Shown piece by piece: positions 1-9,583 of a DNA stretch of 64,000 nucleotides. How positions within the stretch are numbered: position 1 is the first letter of the stretch; each line of letters starts with the position of its first letter. Source of the stretch: Gammaproteobacteria bacterium. GTDB taxonomy: Bacteria; Pseudomonadota; Gammaproteobacteria; Pseudomonadales; Azotimanducaceae. The stretch covers positions 248,001-312,000 of the forward strand of contig JAPOWH010000002.1 in NCBI GenBank assembly GCA_026707735.1, in the 5' to 3' direction. The position numbers and the translations under genes were made by a program. The notes beneath the pieces were generated by a model. It did not search any database. It was not told where the DNA came from and saw only the letters and a list, made by a program, of their open reading frames with translations.

Positions 1-927
1 GCGGAAAAAGAATCCACCTTCGACATCGCGCTGCGTGATGTTGCCGAAAGCATATAGAGTCGAGTTATCGCCGAATGGCATTTCGGCATTCACCATCGTC
101 CGAAAGTCGTGGTTGAATTTGGGCGATCCCCAAACTTGCGCGAAGGGCTCGCGCACGAATCCATTCCCTGCCGCGCTAAGACCAAGTGCATCATCGCGCT
201 GAACGCTACGGACAGTCGAACCGGCACCGTTGATTTCCAAACTAGCTGTAAGAAACCCTCTTTCTGTCAGAGGAAAGCCCGCAATAGCTGAGAGTCCGCC
301 AGTAACTCCATCACCAGCGAAATACTGTCCATATTTGACTTGTAAAGTACGTACGTCGTTACTACTTCGTAGAACGAAGTTCATGACGCCGGCAATTGCA
401 TCGGAGCCATATTGTGCTGACGCGCCGTCGCGTAGAACTTCAACGCGTTCCAGTGCAATGGATGGAATTGCAGCGATGTCTGGCCCATGCGAGCCTTGGT
501 TTTTGCCTCCACCGAGCAATGCGACGACAGCTCCGCGGTGCCGGCGTTTTCCATTTACAAGCACCAAGGTCGCGTCGGAGGGGAGGCCACGCAGGTTGAT
601 TGGTCGTATCAATGTCGCAGCATCAGCTATCGCGTGCCGCTCAATGTGCAGTGAGTTGATTTCATTGCCGAGTTGATCCAAAAGGTCTATAGACCCATTT
701 CCTCGCAACCTTTCAGCATCAACGACCTCGACGGAGACGGTAGAGTCGGTCAGAGCCCGGTTGGGATTTCGAACTCCTACGACGTGAAGTTCATCCATTT
801 CCGCGTCACCCTCGTCGGCGGAAGCACCTCCACCATTACCATCCGACTGAGCAAAAGCCGAAGCTCCGAATAGCAGAAATGAAATAGCAACAAGCGATAT
901 GCCACCTGATACTGTTCGTGTAGACAT
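1..927 (-). CDS. TonB-dependent receptor, N-terminal part (cut by window edge)
   Basis: This is an outer-membrane active-transport receptor, open at the left edge; 309 codons are visible. Reading the minus strand from the ATG at 927 gives a signal peptide of about 26 residues ending AFA|Q. A low-complexity Asp/Gly/Glu linker and a TonB-box-like stretch (DELHVVG) follow, then a plug domain with the usual NLRGLPSD, VLVNGKR and RDGASAQYGSDAIAGV motifs. The first barrel strands begin near residue 190. The ribosome-binding site GGAGAG lies just upstream of the ATG. The substrate cannot be inferred from this part, and the gene has no visible operon partner in the window. The family call is very secure; the C-terminal barrel is unseen. 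Confidence 0.95.
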   Translation of the reverse strand, partial: MSTRTVSGGISLVAISFLLFGASAFAQSDGNGGGASADEGDAEMDELHVVGVRNPNRALTDSTVSVEVVDAERLRGNGSIDLLDQLGNEINSLHIERHAIADAATLIRPINLRGLPSDATLVLVNGKRRHRGAVVALLGGGKNQGSHGPDIAAIPSIALERVEVLRDGASAQYGSDAIAGVMNFVLRSSNDVRTLQVKYGQYFAGDGVTGGLSAIAGFPLTERGFLTASLEINGAGSTVRSVQRDDALGLSAAGNGFVREPFAQVWGSPKFNHDFRTMVNAEMPFGDNSTLYAFGNITQRDVEGGFFFR

Positions 928-1248
928 GCTTCTCTCCAACATGTTGTGGTCCTATTCCTTCCCCTTCGACTTCACGCATTCCTAGCGTAAAGCCGCCATA
1001 GTGAAATGATACGAGATTTTACTAGCTATGACCTCCTAGGGCGAAGGCAAAATTACTGCGCGATGGGTGGTGTTTTGCGTTTGGAATCCTAACATGAGCC
1101 GAGGTGTACTTGACATACAAACCGTTTCGGTGTGCAATCGGCGTGGATTTGGGTCGTTGGTGGGTATCGATTTGCTGCCAATCGGATTATGTTGAATGCT
1201 CGCAACTCTTACCTGGCGTATACGCGACGCGTTGTGAGGTGATCGCCA
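928..1248. other. intergenic region, divergent promoters expected
   Basis: This 321-base stretch separates the divergently oriented TonB receptor and DUF192 genes and must hold both promoters. I see no convincing -35/-10 pair. The best candidate for the receptor is a TATCAT-like -10 on the minus strand near 1003-1008. No RNA gene or repeat was recognised. Confidence 0.4.
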
Positions 1249-1821
1249 ATGCGTAGTGTTGTGGGTTGGTGGACAGGCCGCAACAAAAGAAACACACACC
1301 CCATCAGTGTGTCTCAAACTCCTAGGGTCTGTGTCGCTGCCTACATCGTTCTGGGTGCTGGGATTCTGTTTGCACCGCTAAACGGACAGGTGGAGTCTCC
1401 ATTGTTTTCAAATGACAAGACGAAATTGCGTGTAACGGCAGTAGATGGAGCTACTACGATGTTCAACGTGGTAACGGTGACTTCATCAGAGGATCAATCT
1501 CGCGGTCTGATGCACGTTCGGTTCATGCCTTTGGATCAAGGAATGGTTTTCCGCTACGACCGAGATCGAAGAGTCTCAATGTGGATGAAGAATACGCGCA
1601 TTTCGTTGGACATGTGGTTCGTTACCAACGAAGGGACTGTAAGCAAAGTTGTCAGAAACACTGAACCCATGTCCCTGCAGTCAATCTCTTCCGATCGACC
1701 GGTGCGAGCGGTTGTCGAGGTAAACGCGGGACTCAGTGCTCTCATCGGCGTAACGGAAGGGGCAAAGCTCCACCACGCTGCATTCCAGACGGATCGGTCT
1801 GAACACCGAGCAGTAGATTGA
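1249..1821 (+). CDS. DUF192 (UPF0127) family protein
   Basis: The protein has 190 residues. A hydrophobic segment around residues 28-46 looks like an uncleaved anchor or signal, so the rest is probably periplasmic. The DUF192 core spans about residues 60-175 and carries the family signature: RGLMHVRFMP, then QGMVFRY and the conserved SMWMKNT. The C-terminal half continues the fold (PVRAVVEVNAG). DUF192 proteins are widespread, small and beta-rich; their biochemical role is not established, so no function is assigned. The ATG at 1249 has no clear Shine-Dalgarno. The following gene is in the same direction but more than 200 bases away, so co-transcription is uncertain. Confidence 0.88.
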   Translation: MRSVVGWWTGRNKRNTHPISVSQTPRVCVAAYIVLGAGILFAPLNGQVESPLFSNDKTKLRVTAVDGATTMFNVVTVTSSEDQSRGLMHVRFMPLDQGMVFRYDRDRRVSMWMKNTRISLDMWFVTNEGTVSKVVRNTEPMSLQSISSDRPVRAVVEVNAGLSALIGVTEGAKLHHAAFQTDRSEHRAVD

Positions 1822-2034
1822 CACTGACGGACATTCGCATTTGATTGGAGAATTGAACGTTCTCGCTTCGTGCACCCCATAGTATGGAGACGAGCGGACG
1901 AAATGTAGCGAGATTTATTCGAGCGTATTGTTAGCAAAATTGGCATTTTCACAGCCAAAATTTTGGGTACACTTTAAACAACAACATCAGATTGTTGGTC
2001 TTGCCTGAGTACTGGATTCGGTCCGTTCTTATCC

Positions 2035-3060
2035 ATGTCCACACCAGTTCGATCTCCAAATAGCTCATTGCGTCAGTCTGGGCGAACAGGGCGCACAAAC
2101 GCTAACACCAGATTCGGCTCCATGAGTGTCAGGGGTGCCCAGCTAGTCAAATTGCTGGCTCCATGGCATTGGCATATCTGGATGCTTTTCGGTTGTTCCT
2201 GGTTTGTAGCGAGACTACCTCTAAAAGCACAGTATTGGCTGGGGCGGAGTGTTGCTCGTTTGTTCTTCAAGCTAGTTCCCCGAAGGGAACGAATAATTCG
2301 CAAGAACGTCGAACTTGCCTTCCCCGATCTTGATAACAGTCAGCGGGAGAGTCTTGTAAATGAGACCATTGGTTCACTTGGTATGACAATGGTCGAGACA
2401 CTTTTCGTTTGGATGAGAGGCATAGATCCTCTATTGGATCGAGTCAACATTAATGGAATTGAGCATTTGCAGACCGCTACGGACGAGGAGACCTCGGGAA
2501 TTGTGATATTGGGGGCTCATTTTTCGTCGCTGGATCTCGTTGCCGCTGCGTTGTCCAAGAAATGCCGATTTGCTGCAACGTATCGGAAAGCTAGAAATCC
2601 CGTAATCGATTTCGTATGTCACGGAGCGCGTCAGCGCTACTACGACGAGATGTTCGAGGCGACAAACCTTCGTACGCTCGCCCAGAGCCTACGCAATGGC
2701 AAAATCGTCTGGTTTGCGAGCGATCAAGACATGGGAACACGCAAATCTACTTGTTTCGTACCATTTTTCGGTATCGACGCGTCAACGGTGGTCACTCCGT
2801 TTCGGCTAGCTCGAAAGACGGGTTCTCGCGTATTGTTCATGAGCCACAAGAGAAATGCAGATGACCTGTCGTGGGAACTTTCCCTCACGCCTGTAAATCT
2901 GGCCGATGCCACAGAGCCTGGTTGCTATCGGCAGGATGCAATGAAAGTAAACGAGCTAATTGAGAGCTTCGTTAGGTCGGCCCCCGAACAGTACTTTTGG
3001 GTACACAGACGTTTCAAGTCGATGGCGAATGGTTCTCGCCGGGACTACCAAACCCCATAA
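2035..3060 (+). CDS. lipid A biosynthesis acyltransferase (LpxL/HtrB-LpxM family)
   Basis: An inner-membrane enzyme that adds a secondary acyl chain to Kdo-lipid A from acyl-ACP. The catalytic HxxxxD motif is present as HFSSLD near residue 162, followed by the family segments RKARNPVID, WFASDQDMG and the C-terminal YFWVHRRFK. A hydrophobic N-terminal segment (HIWMLFGCSWFVARL) would anchor it to the membrane. At 341 residues it is about 30 longer than usual. The first 29 residues are Ser/Arg/Asn-rich and not family-like, so the ATG at 2122 is a plausible true start; neither start has a strong ribosome-binding site. Whether it is the LpxL (lauroyl) or LpxM (myristoyl) type cannot be decided from sequence reading alone. 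Confidence 0.9.
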   Translation: MSTPVRSPNSSLRQSGRTGRTNANTRFGSMSVRGAQLVKLLAPWHWHIWMLFGCSWFVARLPLKAQYWLGRSVARLFFKLVPRRERIIRKNVELAFPDLDNSQRESLVNETIGSLGMTMVETLFVWMRGIDPLLDRVNINGIEHLQTATDEETSGIVILGAHFSSLDLVAAALSKKCRFAATYRKARNPVIDFVCHGARQRYYDEMFEATNLRTLAQSLRNGKIVWFASDQDMGTRKSTCFVPFFGIDASTVVTPFRLARKTGSRVLFMSHKRNADDLSWELSLTPVNLADATEPGCYRQDAMKVNELIESFVRSAPEQYFWVHRRFKSMANGSRRDYQTP

Positions 3061-3067
3061 GAGCGCG

Positions 3068-4006
3068 TCAACCGACAGGCGTTCGCCACTCTTCGTGATT
3101 CGGCGACTTGCCGCGTACGACATCCAGGTACATTGCCTGCAACTTGTGAGTGATTGGACCCCGTGACCCTGTACCAATAGTACGCCCATCGATTTGAGCT
3201 ATAGGCAACACCTCAGCTGCAGTACCTGTGAAGAAGGCTTCGTCCGCAATGTAGAACTCATCACGCGTTATGCGTCTCTCAATGACCTGAATTCCCAATT
3301 CCTGCGCGAAAACCATGATGGTATTCCGCGTTATGCCGTCTAAGCAGGATGTCAGCTCTGGTGTGTGAATGACTCCATTCTTGACAAGAAAGACATTCTC
3401 ACCGGTTCCTTCTGCAACATAGCCTTCGTTGTCGAGAAGCAATGCTTCGTCATATCCCCCATCGATCGCTTCACTAAGCGCAAGGATCGAGTTGATGTAG
3501 TGTCCTACAGCCTTCGCCTTGCACATGCTTATGTTTACATGATGGCGAGTGTACGACGAAGTTTGAACACGCAGTCCCTTCTCCCGGGATTCGGGATCCA
3601 TGTAGTCAGGCCAGGGCCAAGACGCGATCGAAACGTGAACGGACAAGCCCTGCGCCCGCAACCCCATAGCTTCCGAACCCAGAAACGCTAGGGGGCGGAG
3701 ATAGCCTTCCTGCAAACCATTGGCGCGGAACGTGGTTTTCTGCGCTTCACAAAGCTCTTCGAAGTCGAAGGGAATTTCCATGCGCAAGATTTTTGCTGAA
3801 TCAAAAAGGCGGCGCGTGTGATCCTCTAGCCTGAAAATACTCGGGCCAGTTGGAGTCGAATAGGCTCGGACTCCTTCAAAGACTCCGACTCCGTAGTGCA
3901 GCGTGTGCGTCAAGACGTGTGTGGAGGCTTCCCTCCACGGAACGAGCTCACCATCCATCCAGATTGTTCCGTCTCGGTCTGCAAACGATGGCTCGGGAGG
4001 CACCAT
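3068..4006 (-). CDS. ilvE: branched-chain amino acid aminotransferase
   Basis: A PLP enzyme (class IV aminotransferase, 312 residues) that interconverts Leu/Ile/Val and their 2-oxoacids. Family features are DGELVPWREA at the N terminus, HYGVGVFEGVRAY, the PLP-lysine segment CKAKAVGHYINS, EGTGENVFLVKNG and the C-terminal FFTGTAAEVLPI. The order and spacing match E. coli IlvE along the whole length. It ends eight bases from the end of the acyltransferase gene (convergent) and starts divergently from argE across about 170 bases. ilvD, another enzyme of the same pathway, lies nearby on the other strand, but the two are not in one operon. Confidence 0.95.
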   Translation of the reverse strand: MVPPEPSFADRDGTIWMDGELVPWREASTHVLTHTLHYGVGVFEGVRAYSTPTGPSIFRLEDHTRRLFDSAKILRMEIPFDFEELCEAQKTTFRANGLQEGYLRPLAFLGSEAMGLRAQGLSVHVSIASWPWPDYMDPESREKGLRVQTSSYTRHHVNISMCKAKAVGHYINSILALSEAIDGGYDEALLLDNEGYVAEGTGENVFLVKNGVIHTPELTSCLDGITRNTIMVFAQELGIQVIERRITRDEFYIADEAFFTGTAAEVLPIAQIDGRTIGTGSRGPITHKLQAMYLDVVRGKSPNHEEWRTPVG

Positions 4007-4177
4007 AGGATCAAAGCTTTCGAACAGTCGCGCTGATTATCTCATTTGACAATCAATCCGTTGGTTGCAGATTGTTCAACATCAACGCACTGAAATGAAT
4101 TGACTCACTGTTGCCGATAGACCTCCGAGTCAATTGTGTGTACGATTCAGTCTCATTGAAAGGGAGAGCCTTGGGGA

Positions 4178-5320
4178 GTGTTACCCACATTCACTGAAAT
4201 GCTGCGATCGTTGGTCGGTACGCCTTCGATTAGCAGCTTGAATCCTGCTTTGGACCGATCCAATCGAGGTGTATTGGACCACCTGGCAAATTGGCTTGAG
4301 GACTTGGACTTTCGTGTGGAAATCCAATCCATCGCAAATTCAAACGGCAAGTGCAATCTCATAGCGCAAAAAGGCTCTGGCGAAGGGGGTGTGTTGTTGG
4401 CGGGTCACACAGATACCGTCGCGTGCGACGAACACCTATGGTCTTATGATCCGTTCGACCTCAGCGAGACGTCCGATAAGTATTACGGCCTTGGCAGCTG
4501 CGACATGAAGGGATTCTTTCCCACCGCGTTGAGCGCAATCAGTTCATTCGACGAGAAATCCCTGTCTTCACCTGTGAGCGTTCTTGCCACCTGTGACGAA
4601 GAGACGACCATGCTAGGGGCTAGGCACTTGAGCAAGAGCAACGAATTGACATCCGAGGTCGCCATCATCGGAGAACCTACCTCCATGGCTCCCGTCTATG
4701 CTCACAAGGGGATTTTCGTGCTGAAGATCCAAACCGAAGGCAGGGCGGCTCACTCCTCAAACCCGGCGTTAGGTGTCAATGCGCTTGAAGGAATGCACGC
4801 AATACTGACTGATCTTATTGAGTTTCGCGAGGAGCTCAAGACGTCCTACAACCACAAGGAGTTCGAAGTCTGCTTTCCCACGTTGAATTTGGGCTGTCTG
4901 CACGCCGGAGATAGTGCCAATCGCATTTGCAGCCATGCCGACCTGCTGATCGATATCCGACTGGTACCAGGCATGTCGAGCGACGACATATTTCAACAGT
5001 TGGAACGACGGCTGCGGCTCTTGGAGAGACGAATTGAAATGCCCGTGACAATAGATATGGGATTTCCTCCGATCGAACCTTTCGCGACATCTCGAGATTC
5101 CCGTTTGGTAAAGCTACTGCAGAAGAACACTGGACACGCGGCCAAGACCGTAGCTTTCGGTACCGAGGCGCCATTCTTGCAGGGTATGGGTTTGGAGACC
5201 GTGGTGTTTGGTCCCGGATCCATCGATCAGGCACACCAAGTCGACGAATATTTGCGCAAGGACCAGATTGATGGCACTCGCAAAGCGCTTGAAGTTGTCA
5301 TTTCTGACTATTGCACCTGA
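4178..5320 (+). CDS. argE: acetylornithine deacetylase
   Basis: An M20-family metallohydrolase that removes the acetyl group from N-acetylornithine in arginine synthesis. The metal-site motifs are all present: LLAGHTDTV, GSCDMKGF, the catalytic DEETTMLGAR, and IGEPTSM. The C-terminal FGTEAPFLQ and GPGSIDQAHQ are typical of ArgE rather than DapE. Length (380 residues) matches E. coli ArgE. The start used is the GTG at 4178, preceded by AGGGAG at about 11 bases; no ATG fits the conserved N terminus. It stands alone, divergent from ilvE. Gammaproteobacteria with ArgE use the linear arginine pathway, which is an inference here since no other arg gene is visible. Confidence 0.94.
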   Translation: MLPTFTEMLRSLVGTPSISSLNPALDRSNRGVLDHLANWLEDLDFRVEIQSIANSNGKCNLIAQKGSGEGGVLLAGHTDTVACDEHLWSYDPFDLSETSDKYYGLGSCDMKGFFPTALSAISSFDEKSLSSPVSVLATCDEETTMLGARHLSKSNELTSEVAIIGEPTSMAPVYAHKGIFVLKIQTEGRAAHSSNPALGVNALEGMHAILTDLIEFREELKTSYNHKEFEVCFPTLNLGCLHAGDSANRICSHADLLIDIRLVPGMSSDDIFQQLERRLRLLERRIEMPVTIDMGFPPIEPFATSRDSRLVKLLQKNTGHAAKTVAFGTEAPFLQGMGLETVVFGPGSIDQAHQVDEYLRKDQIDGTRKALEVVISDYCT

Positions 5321-5634
5321 AGCGCTTTAGTGCACCGAACAATTGGCGAGTCTTGCCAGGTCACCTTGAGCAAGACCGACAACGTTGGAATGCAAATTCA
5401 GTCTGTTGAATGCAGCGCCACCCCCTAATGTGGTGACTACGGCCCGCGTGTAGGACAAATCGCCGATTCAAGGTTGAATACCATTTACTACTGCGTAACG
5501 CAGGCCATTGAGCGGACTCGCAGAATCGGAATTCTGCCCGCATTGGGGCAGGATTACTTGGAGTCTAGGGAGAATCCGTACAACATTAGGTGCTTAGATG
5601 CCTTGCGCAAACGAGTAGCTGCAGGAGAAAACCA
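5321..5634. other. ilvD upstream region
   Basis: About 314 bases separate the end of argE from ilvD. No gene is seen. The notable content is a pair of overlapping hairpins at 5520-5551, described separately. A GTG upstream of ilvD (5590) would add 15 unconserved residues and is not favoured. Confidence 0.4.
5520..5551 (+). promoter_or_regulatory. two overlapping hairpins in ilvD leader
   Basis: GCAGAAT (5520-5526) pairs with ATTCTGC (5531-5537) across a 4-base loop. CTGCCC (5534-5539) pairs with GGGCAG (5546-5551) across a 6-base loop. The two stems share CTGC at 5534-5537, so they cannot both form. No U-tract follows the second, so it is not a simple terminator. A regulatory role in ilvD expression is inference only. 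Confidence 0.3.
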
Positions 5635-7305
5635 ATGAGTGCACGACGTCCACATTCGTCGACCATTGTCGATGGACTCGAACAGGCACCTAGTCGGGCC
5701 ATGCTCTACCCAGTTGGATTCACCCCCGAAGATTTTCGAAAACCCCAAGTTGGGGTTGCATCCACGTGGAGCAACTTGACCCCGTGCAACATGCATATCG
5801 ACGAGTTGGCAAGGGAAGCGTCAGCAGGCGCTGATGGTGCGGGAGCCAAGAGCATAGTCTTCAACACGATCACTGTTTCCGACGGCATTTCAATGGGGAC
5901 GCCGGGAATGCGGTTTTCGCTTGTTTCGCGAGAAGTGATCGCGGATTCAATTGAAACGGTTGTCGGTGCTCAGGGGTTCGATGGATTTGTGGCTATAGGT
6001 GGATGCGATAAGAACATGCCGGGGTGCGCGATGGCTATGGCGCGCTTGAACAGACCCTCCGTCTTCGTGTATGGAGGAACGATACAACCCGGGGCTAATC
6101 GACGAGACATCATCTCGGTCTTCGAAGCCGTTGGCGCACGTGCCGACAATCGAATTTCTGCAGAGGAGCTTCTGGAAATCGAACGGACGGCAATTCCTGG
6201 GCCGGGTTCCTGTGGAGGAATGTACACGGCAAATACGATGGCTAGTGCCATTGAAGCGCTCGGTCTTAGTTTGCCCGGTTCGTCGGCCCAGGAGGCAGTA
6301 AGTAGTGCGAAACTGGAAGACTCCAGATCGGCAGGCGCGGCCGTAGCGAAATTGATCGCCGAGGACATCAAGCCATCCGACATACTGTCCAGGGAGGCGT
6401 TTGAGAATGCGATTGCGGTTGTTATCGCCCTAGAGGGGTCGACCAACGCGGTGCTCCATCTTCTGGCAATGGCTCACAGCGCTGGTGTTACCCTTGAACT
6501 TGACGACTTTTCTCGAATTGGTAAGCGCGTACCAGTTCTGGCAGACATGAGACCGGCCGGCAGCTACTCGATGTCTGAGCTCATTGCGATTGGCGGGATT
6601 CAACCATTGATGAAACTGCTTCTCGAAGAGGGTCTTCTACATGGCGACTGCATGACGGTCACTGGTCGCACAATGGCGCAAAACCTTTTGGACGTAGAGC
6701 ACTATAAGAGCGATCAGCAGATTGTTCGGTCGCTCGACAATCCCATCAAGAAAGATAGCCATTTGGTGATACTTAGGGGCAATCTAGCTCCAGAAGGCGC
6801 TGTGGCGAAGATAACCGGACACGAAGGCGAGAAATTTGAGGGGAATGCGCGGGTATTCCACGGCGAAGAAGCTGCAATGGCTGCAATCATGGTCGGTTCT
6901 GTCGTTTCCGGGGACGTAGTTGTAGTCCGGTATGAGGGTCCTCGTGGAGGGCCAGGCATGCGTGAGATGCTAAGTCCTACCAGCGCAATTAACGGGCGGG
7001 GTCTGTCGGGCAAAGTCGCACTGCTTACCGACGGCAGGTTTTCGGGAGGGTCTTCCGGGTTTGTAGTGGGTCATGTGACTCCAGAGTCATTTGTGGGAGG
7101 ACCCATCGCGTTGATCGAGGATGGCGACAGAATCACCATAGATGCAGTATCCAGGGAGATCAATGTGAACGTTGAGGAAGCTGTAATGAGGGAGCGTCGG
7201 TTAGCCTGGAGACCACCTGAGCCCTATGCGCGTAGAGGAGTTCTAGCCAAGTACGCTCGTGTGGTGTCATCTGCAAGTACGGGAGCCATCACCGATTCGG
7301 CGTGA
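5635..7305 (+). CDS. ilvD: dihydroxy-acid dehydratase
   Basis: An Fe-S dehydratase that converts 2,3-dihydroxy-3-methyl(iso)valerate to the 2-oxoacid precursors of Val, Leu and Ile. The three cluster cysteines are seen at C51 (NLTPCN), C124 ([10 protein letters not shown], with the adjacent Lys126 expected to be carbamylated) and C193 ([12 protein letters not shown]). The C terminus carries [21 protein letters not shown] and GHVTPE. At 557 residues it is the short form, distinct from the roughly 616-residue E. coli enzyme. The ATG at 5635 is chosen because AGGAG lies seven bases upstream and it matches family N termini. It is a single gene with its own leader, and its product feeds IlvE encoded nearby. 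Confidence 0.95.
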   Translation: MSARRPHSSTIVDGLEQAPSRAMLYPVGFTPEDFRKPQVGVASTWSNLTPCNMHIDELAREASAGADGAGAKSIVFNTITVSDGISMGTPGMRFSLVSREVIADSIETVVGAQGFDGFVAIGGCDKNMPGCAMAMARLNRPSVFVYGGTIQPGANRRDIISVFEAVGARADNRISAEELLEIERTAIPGPGSCGGMYTANTMASAIEALGLSLPGSSAQEAVSSAKLEDSRSAGAAVAKLIAEDIKPSDILSREAFENAIAVVIALEGSTNAVLHLLAMAHSAGVTLELDDFSRIGKRVPVLADMRPAGSYSMSELIAIGGIQPLMKLLLEEGLLHGDCMTVTGRTMAQNLLDVEHYKSDQQIVRSLDNPIKKDSHLVILRGNLAPEGAVAKITGHEGEKFEGNARVFHGEEAAMAAIMVGSVVSGDVVVVRYEGPRGGPGMREMLSPTSAINGRGLSGKVALLTDGRFSGGSSGFVVGHVTPESFVGGPIALIEDGDRITIDAVSREINVNVEEAVMRERRLAWRPPEPYARRGVLAKYARVVSSASTGAITDSA

Positions 7306-7348
7306 GTAGTCGACCTGACTTGGCACGAAAGTAGGTACTACCCTTGAT

Positions 7349-8368
7349 TTATCGGCTACTTTGCTCGTGGACGAAATCTACAAGCAACTTGACGTTGTCA
7401 ACAGGTGTTTGAGGCACGATTCCATGTCCAAGATTAAAAATGTGGCCGGGTCTACCGTTTACGTCCTCTAAAAGACGACTGGCATGTTCCTTAACGACCT
7501 CCGGTGTGGCACACACCGCAATTGGGTCCATATTTCCCTGTATTGCAGGACAGCCCAATTCCTTCCAAGTCTGTACTAGTGGGACGCGCCAATCCAATGC
7601 CATGAAGTCTGGGCCAGTTGCATACATGGATTGCAAGAGATGTTGATTGCCGGTGGCAAAGTAGATTTTGGGAACGCTGTCCGCAATGCTGGAGAAGACC
7701 TTTTGGGTCGCTGGAGCGACATAAGAGTCATACTCGTAGCGTGAAAGACACCCCACCCAACTGTCGAAGATCTGCACTGCATCGATGCCGGCCTCAATCT
7801 GCAAGTTCACATAGCCAACTATGGAGTTGGTTAGTTTTTCTAGCAGTTCAAACCAGCTCTGCGGGTGCTCATACATGAAGGATTTGGCAATCGTGTATTG
7901 TTGAGATCCTTTTCCCTCGATGGCATAGGCTGCCAAAGTAAATGGGGCACCGGCGAATCCAATCAGTGAGATTTCGCTCGGCAAATCGGACAGAATAAAG
8001 CGAATCGTATCGGCAATATAGCCAGTACCCTCCTTGGGTGGAACAACTTGGAGGTTGGTTACATCGTCTGGATTTCTAATGGGATTCGAAAACACTGGAC
8101 CAACACCTGGTGCGTAGGAAAGGTCCAATCCCATTGGCTGGAGTATTGGAAGCAGATCGGCGAATACGATTGCGGCATCGACGCGCAGCTGGCGTTGTGC
8201 CTCCAGCGTCACTCTTGCGGCGGCCTCTGGATCTGTGAAGAATTCGAGACTGGTGCGATTGCCCTTGAGCTGGCGGTACTCCGGCATATAGCGACCAGCT
8301 TGGCGATTGAGCCAAATCGGCGTGAAGTCGGTGCTTTCTCCGCGACACGCCTTGAGAAACGTTGTCAT
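7349..8368 (-). CDS. hemE: uroporphyrinogen decarboxylase
   Basis: A cytosolic enzyme that removes four carboxyl groups from uroporphyrinogen III to give coproporphyrinogen III in heme synthesis. Diagnostic segments are IWLNRQAGRYMPEYR at the N terminus, VFADLLPI, GFAGAPFTLAAYAIEG, the IFDSWVGCLS motif (usually IFDTWGG/A) and FNLGHGIVP near the C terminus. The protein has 339 residues, slightly shorter than E. coli HemE (354). It ends about 40 bases from ilvD (convergent) and follows fabV on the same strand after a 24-base gap, so the two are probably co-transcribed. Confidence 0.95.
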   Translation of the reverse strand: MTTFLKACRGESTDFTPIWLNRQAGRYMPEYRQLKGNRTSLEFFTDPEAAARVTLEAQRQLRVDAAIVFADLLPILQPMGLDLSYAPGVGPVFSNPIRNPDDVTNLQVVPPKEGTGYIADTIRFILSDLPSEISLIGFAGAPFTLAAYAIEGKGSQQYTIAKSFMYEHPQSWFELLEKLTNSIVGYVNLQIEAGIDAVQIFDSWVGCLSRYEYDSYVAPATQKVFSSIADSVPKIYFATGNQHLLQSMYATGPDFMALDWRVPLVQTWKELGCPAIQGNMDPIAVCATPEVVKEHASRLLEDVNGRPGHIFNLGHGIVPQTPVDNVKLLVDFVHEQSSR

Positions 8369-8392
8369 CAGAACGAATGGGGATATAGGCGA

Positions 8393-9583
8393 CTAGGGAA
8401 CGATGAATTGGGGATCTACATCTTCGTCATAGTTGACGTCGGGACGTCCAAAACCGAACAGTTTGAGGAAATCGGACCGGAAACCTGCGATGTCAGCCAA
8501 GTCCCTAGCATTGGAGGAGTCAATGGTCTCCCAAATAGCTTTGACACGAGATTGAATGTCCGGATCAAGTTCGAAGTTATCCATACGAATTCGCATGGAG
8601 TCGTCGAGCCGACGTGGCGTACCGTACACCTGCTCGCCGAATAATCGATACATATGGGCGATACAGTCTTCATGCGTCCCGTGCTCTTTCATGATCTTGA
8701 ACAGAATGGAGAAATAGAGAGGCACTACCGGAATCGCAGTGCTGGCTTGGGTAACGACTGCTTTCAGCACGGCAACTAGTGCCTCGATGCCCGCGCTGTC
8801 AGCATCGGAGTTGAGGACATCACGCACGCGATCAAGGTCTTCCTTTGCACGGCCAAGAGTGCCACCTCGATATATTGGTTCCGTGAGTTCGTTGCCCAGA
8901 TATGTGTAGGCAATGGTCTTGCACGAGTCAGCGAGCACTTGAGCATTCCGCAATTCCTCTATCCACATCCCCCAATCCTCTCCGCCCATAACTGCTATGG
9001 TCGATGCTATTTCGGTGTTGCTAGCCGGTTCGAGATCAATGTCAGCCACATCGCATTTGTCTCGAAGCACGTCAAGGGTTAATGTTCGAGACTGTAGGGG
9101 CTTGCCAATGGGTTTAATGCTGGAACGAAATGCCTCCCCAGATCTGGGATGAATCCTGACTGGGGAAGCTAAGCTGTATACGATCAAGTCAATCGGTGCC
9201 ATTTCGTTTCGGATGACGTCGATGGCTTGATGCTTTATTTCGGTGGAAAATGCGTCCCCATTAATTGTCTTTGCAAAGAGATCGTTTTTGAATGCTTCTC
9301 GATCAAAGGCCAGATTGTTGTACCAACCTGCCGAGCCCGTTCTTTGCTTATCGGGTTCTTTCTCCAAGGATATGCCCAAAGTGTTGGCCCTGCATCCGAA
9401 GGCTACTGTCACTCTTGATGCCAATCCATAACCAGTAGAACACCCAACGACGAGTGCGTTGCTGGCGCCCTCGATGGATGGTCTTGAAGTTACATGTTGG
9501 ATTTGATCCTGAACGTTCTTCATGCACCCAACGGGATGCGCAGTAGTGCAAATAAATCCTCGTATACGGGGCTTTACGACCAC
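8393..9583 (-). CDS. fabV: FabV-type enoyl-ACP reductase
   Basis: An NADH-dependent trans-2-enoyl-ACP/CoA reductase that performs the last step of fatty-acid elongation. The N terminus (VKPRIRGFICTTAHPVG) and the GCSTGYGLASR nucleotide-binding segment are hallmarks of FabV. The catalytic Tyr-x8-Lys pair is visible as Y238...K247 within PIYRGGTLGRAK. FabV is larger (396 residues here) than FabI and is known to resist triclosan, a family property not tested here. The start is GTG at 9583 with AAGGAG six bases upstream. An array of inverted half-sites abuts that ribosome-binding site. hemE follows downstream in the same direction. Confidence 0.95.
   Translation of the reverse strand: MVVKPRIRGFICTTAHPVGCMKNVQDQIQHVTSRPSIEGASNALVVGCSTGYGLASRVTVAFGCRANTLGISLEKEPDKQRTGSAGWYNNLAFDREAFKNDLFAKTINGDAFSTEIKHQAIDVIRNEMAPIDLIVYSLASPVRIHPRSGEAFRSSIKPIGKPLQSRTLTLDVLRDKCDVADIDLEPASNTEIASTIAVMGGEDWGMWIEELRNAQVLADSCKTIAYTYLGNELTEPIYRGGTLGRAKEDLDRVRDVLNSDADSAGIEALVAVLKAVVTQASTAIPVVPLYFSILFKIMKEHGTHEDCIAHMYRLFGEQVYGTPRRLDDSMRIRMDNFELDPDIQSRVKAIWETIDSSNARDLADIAGFRSDFLKLFGFGRPDVNYDEDVDPQFIVP

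Noticed and set aside
1940-1983. TTGGCA...TACACT as promoter for the acyltransferase gene
   Set aside because: The spacing is about 32 bases, far from the 16-18 needed.
8048-8644. Plus-strand frame of 198 codons
   Set aside because: It is antisense to the ends of hemE and fabV, both strongly supported, and its sequence shows no domain.
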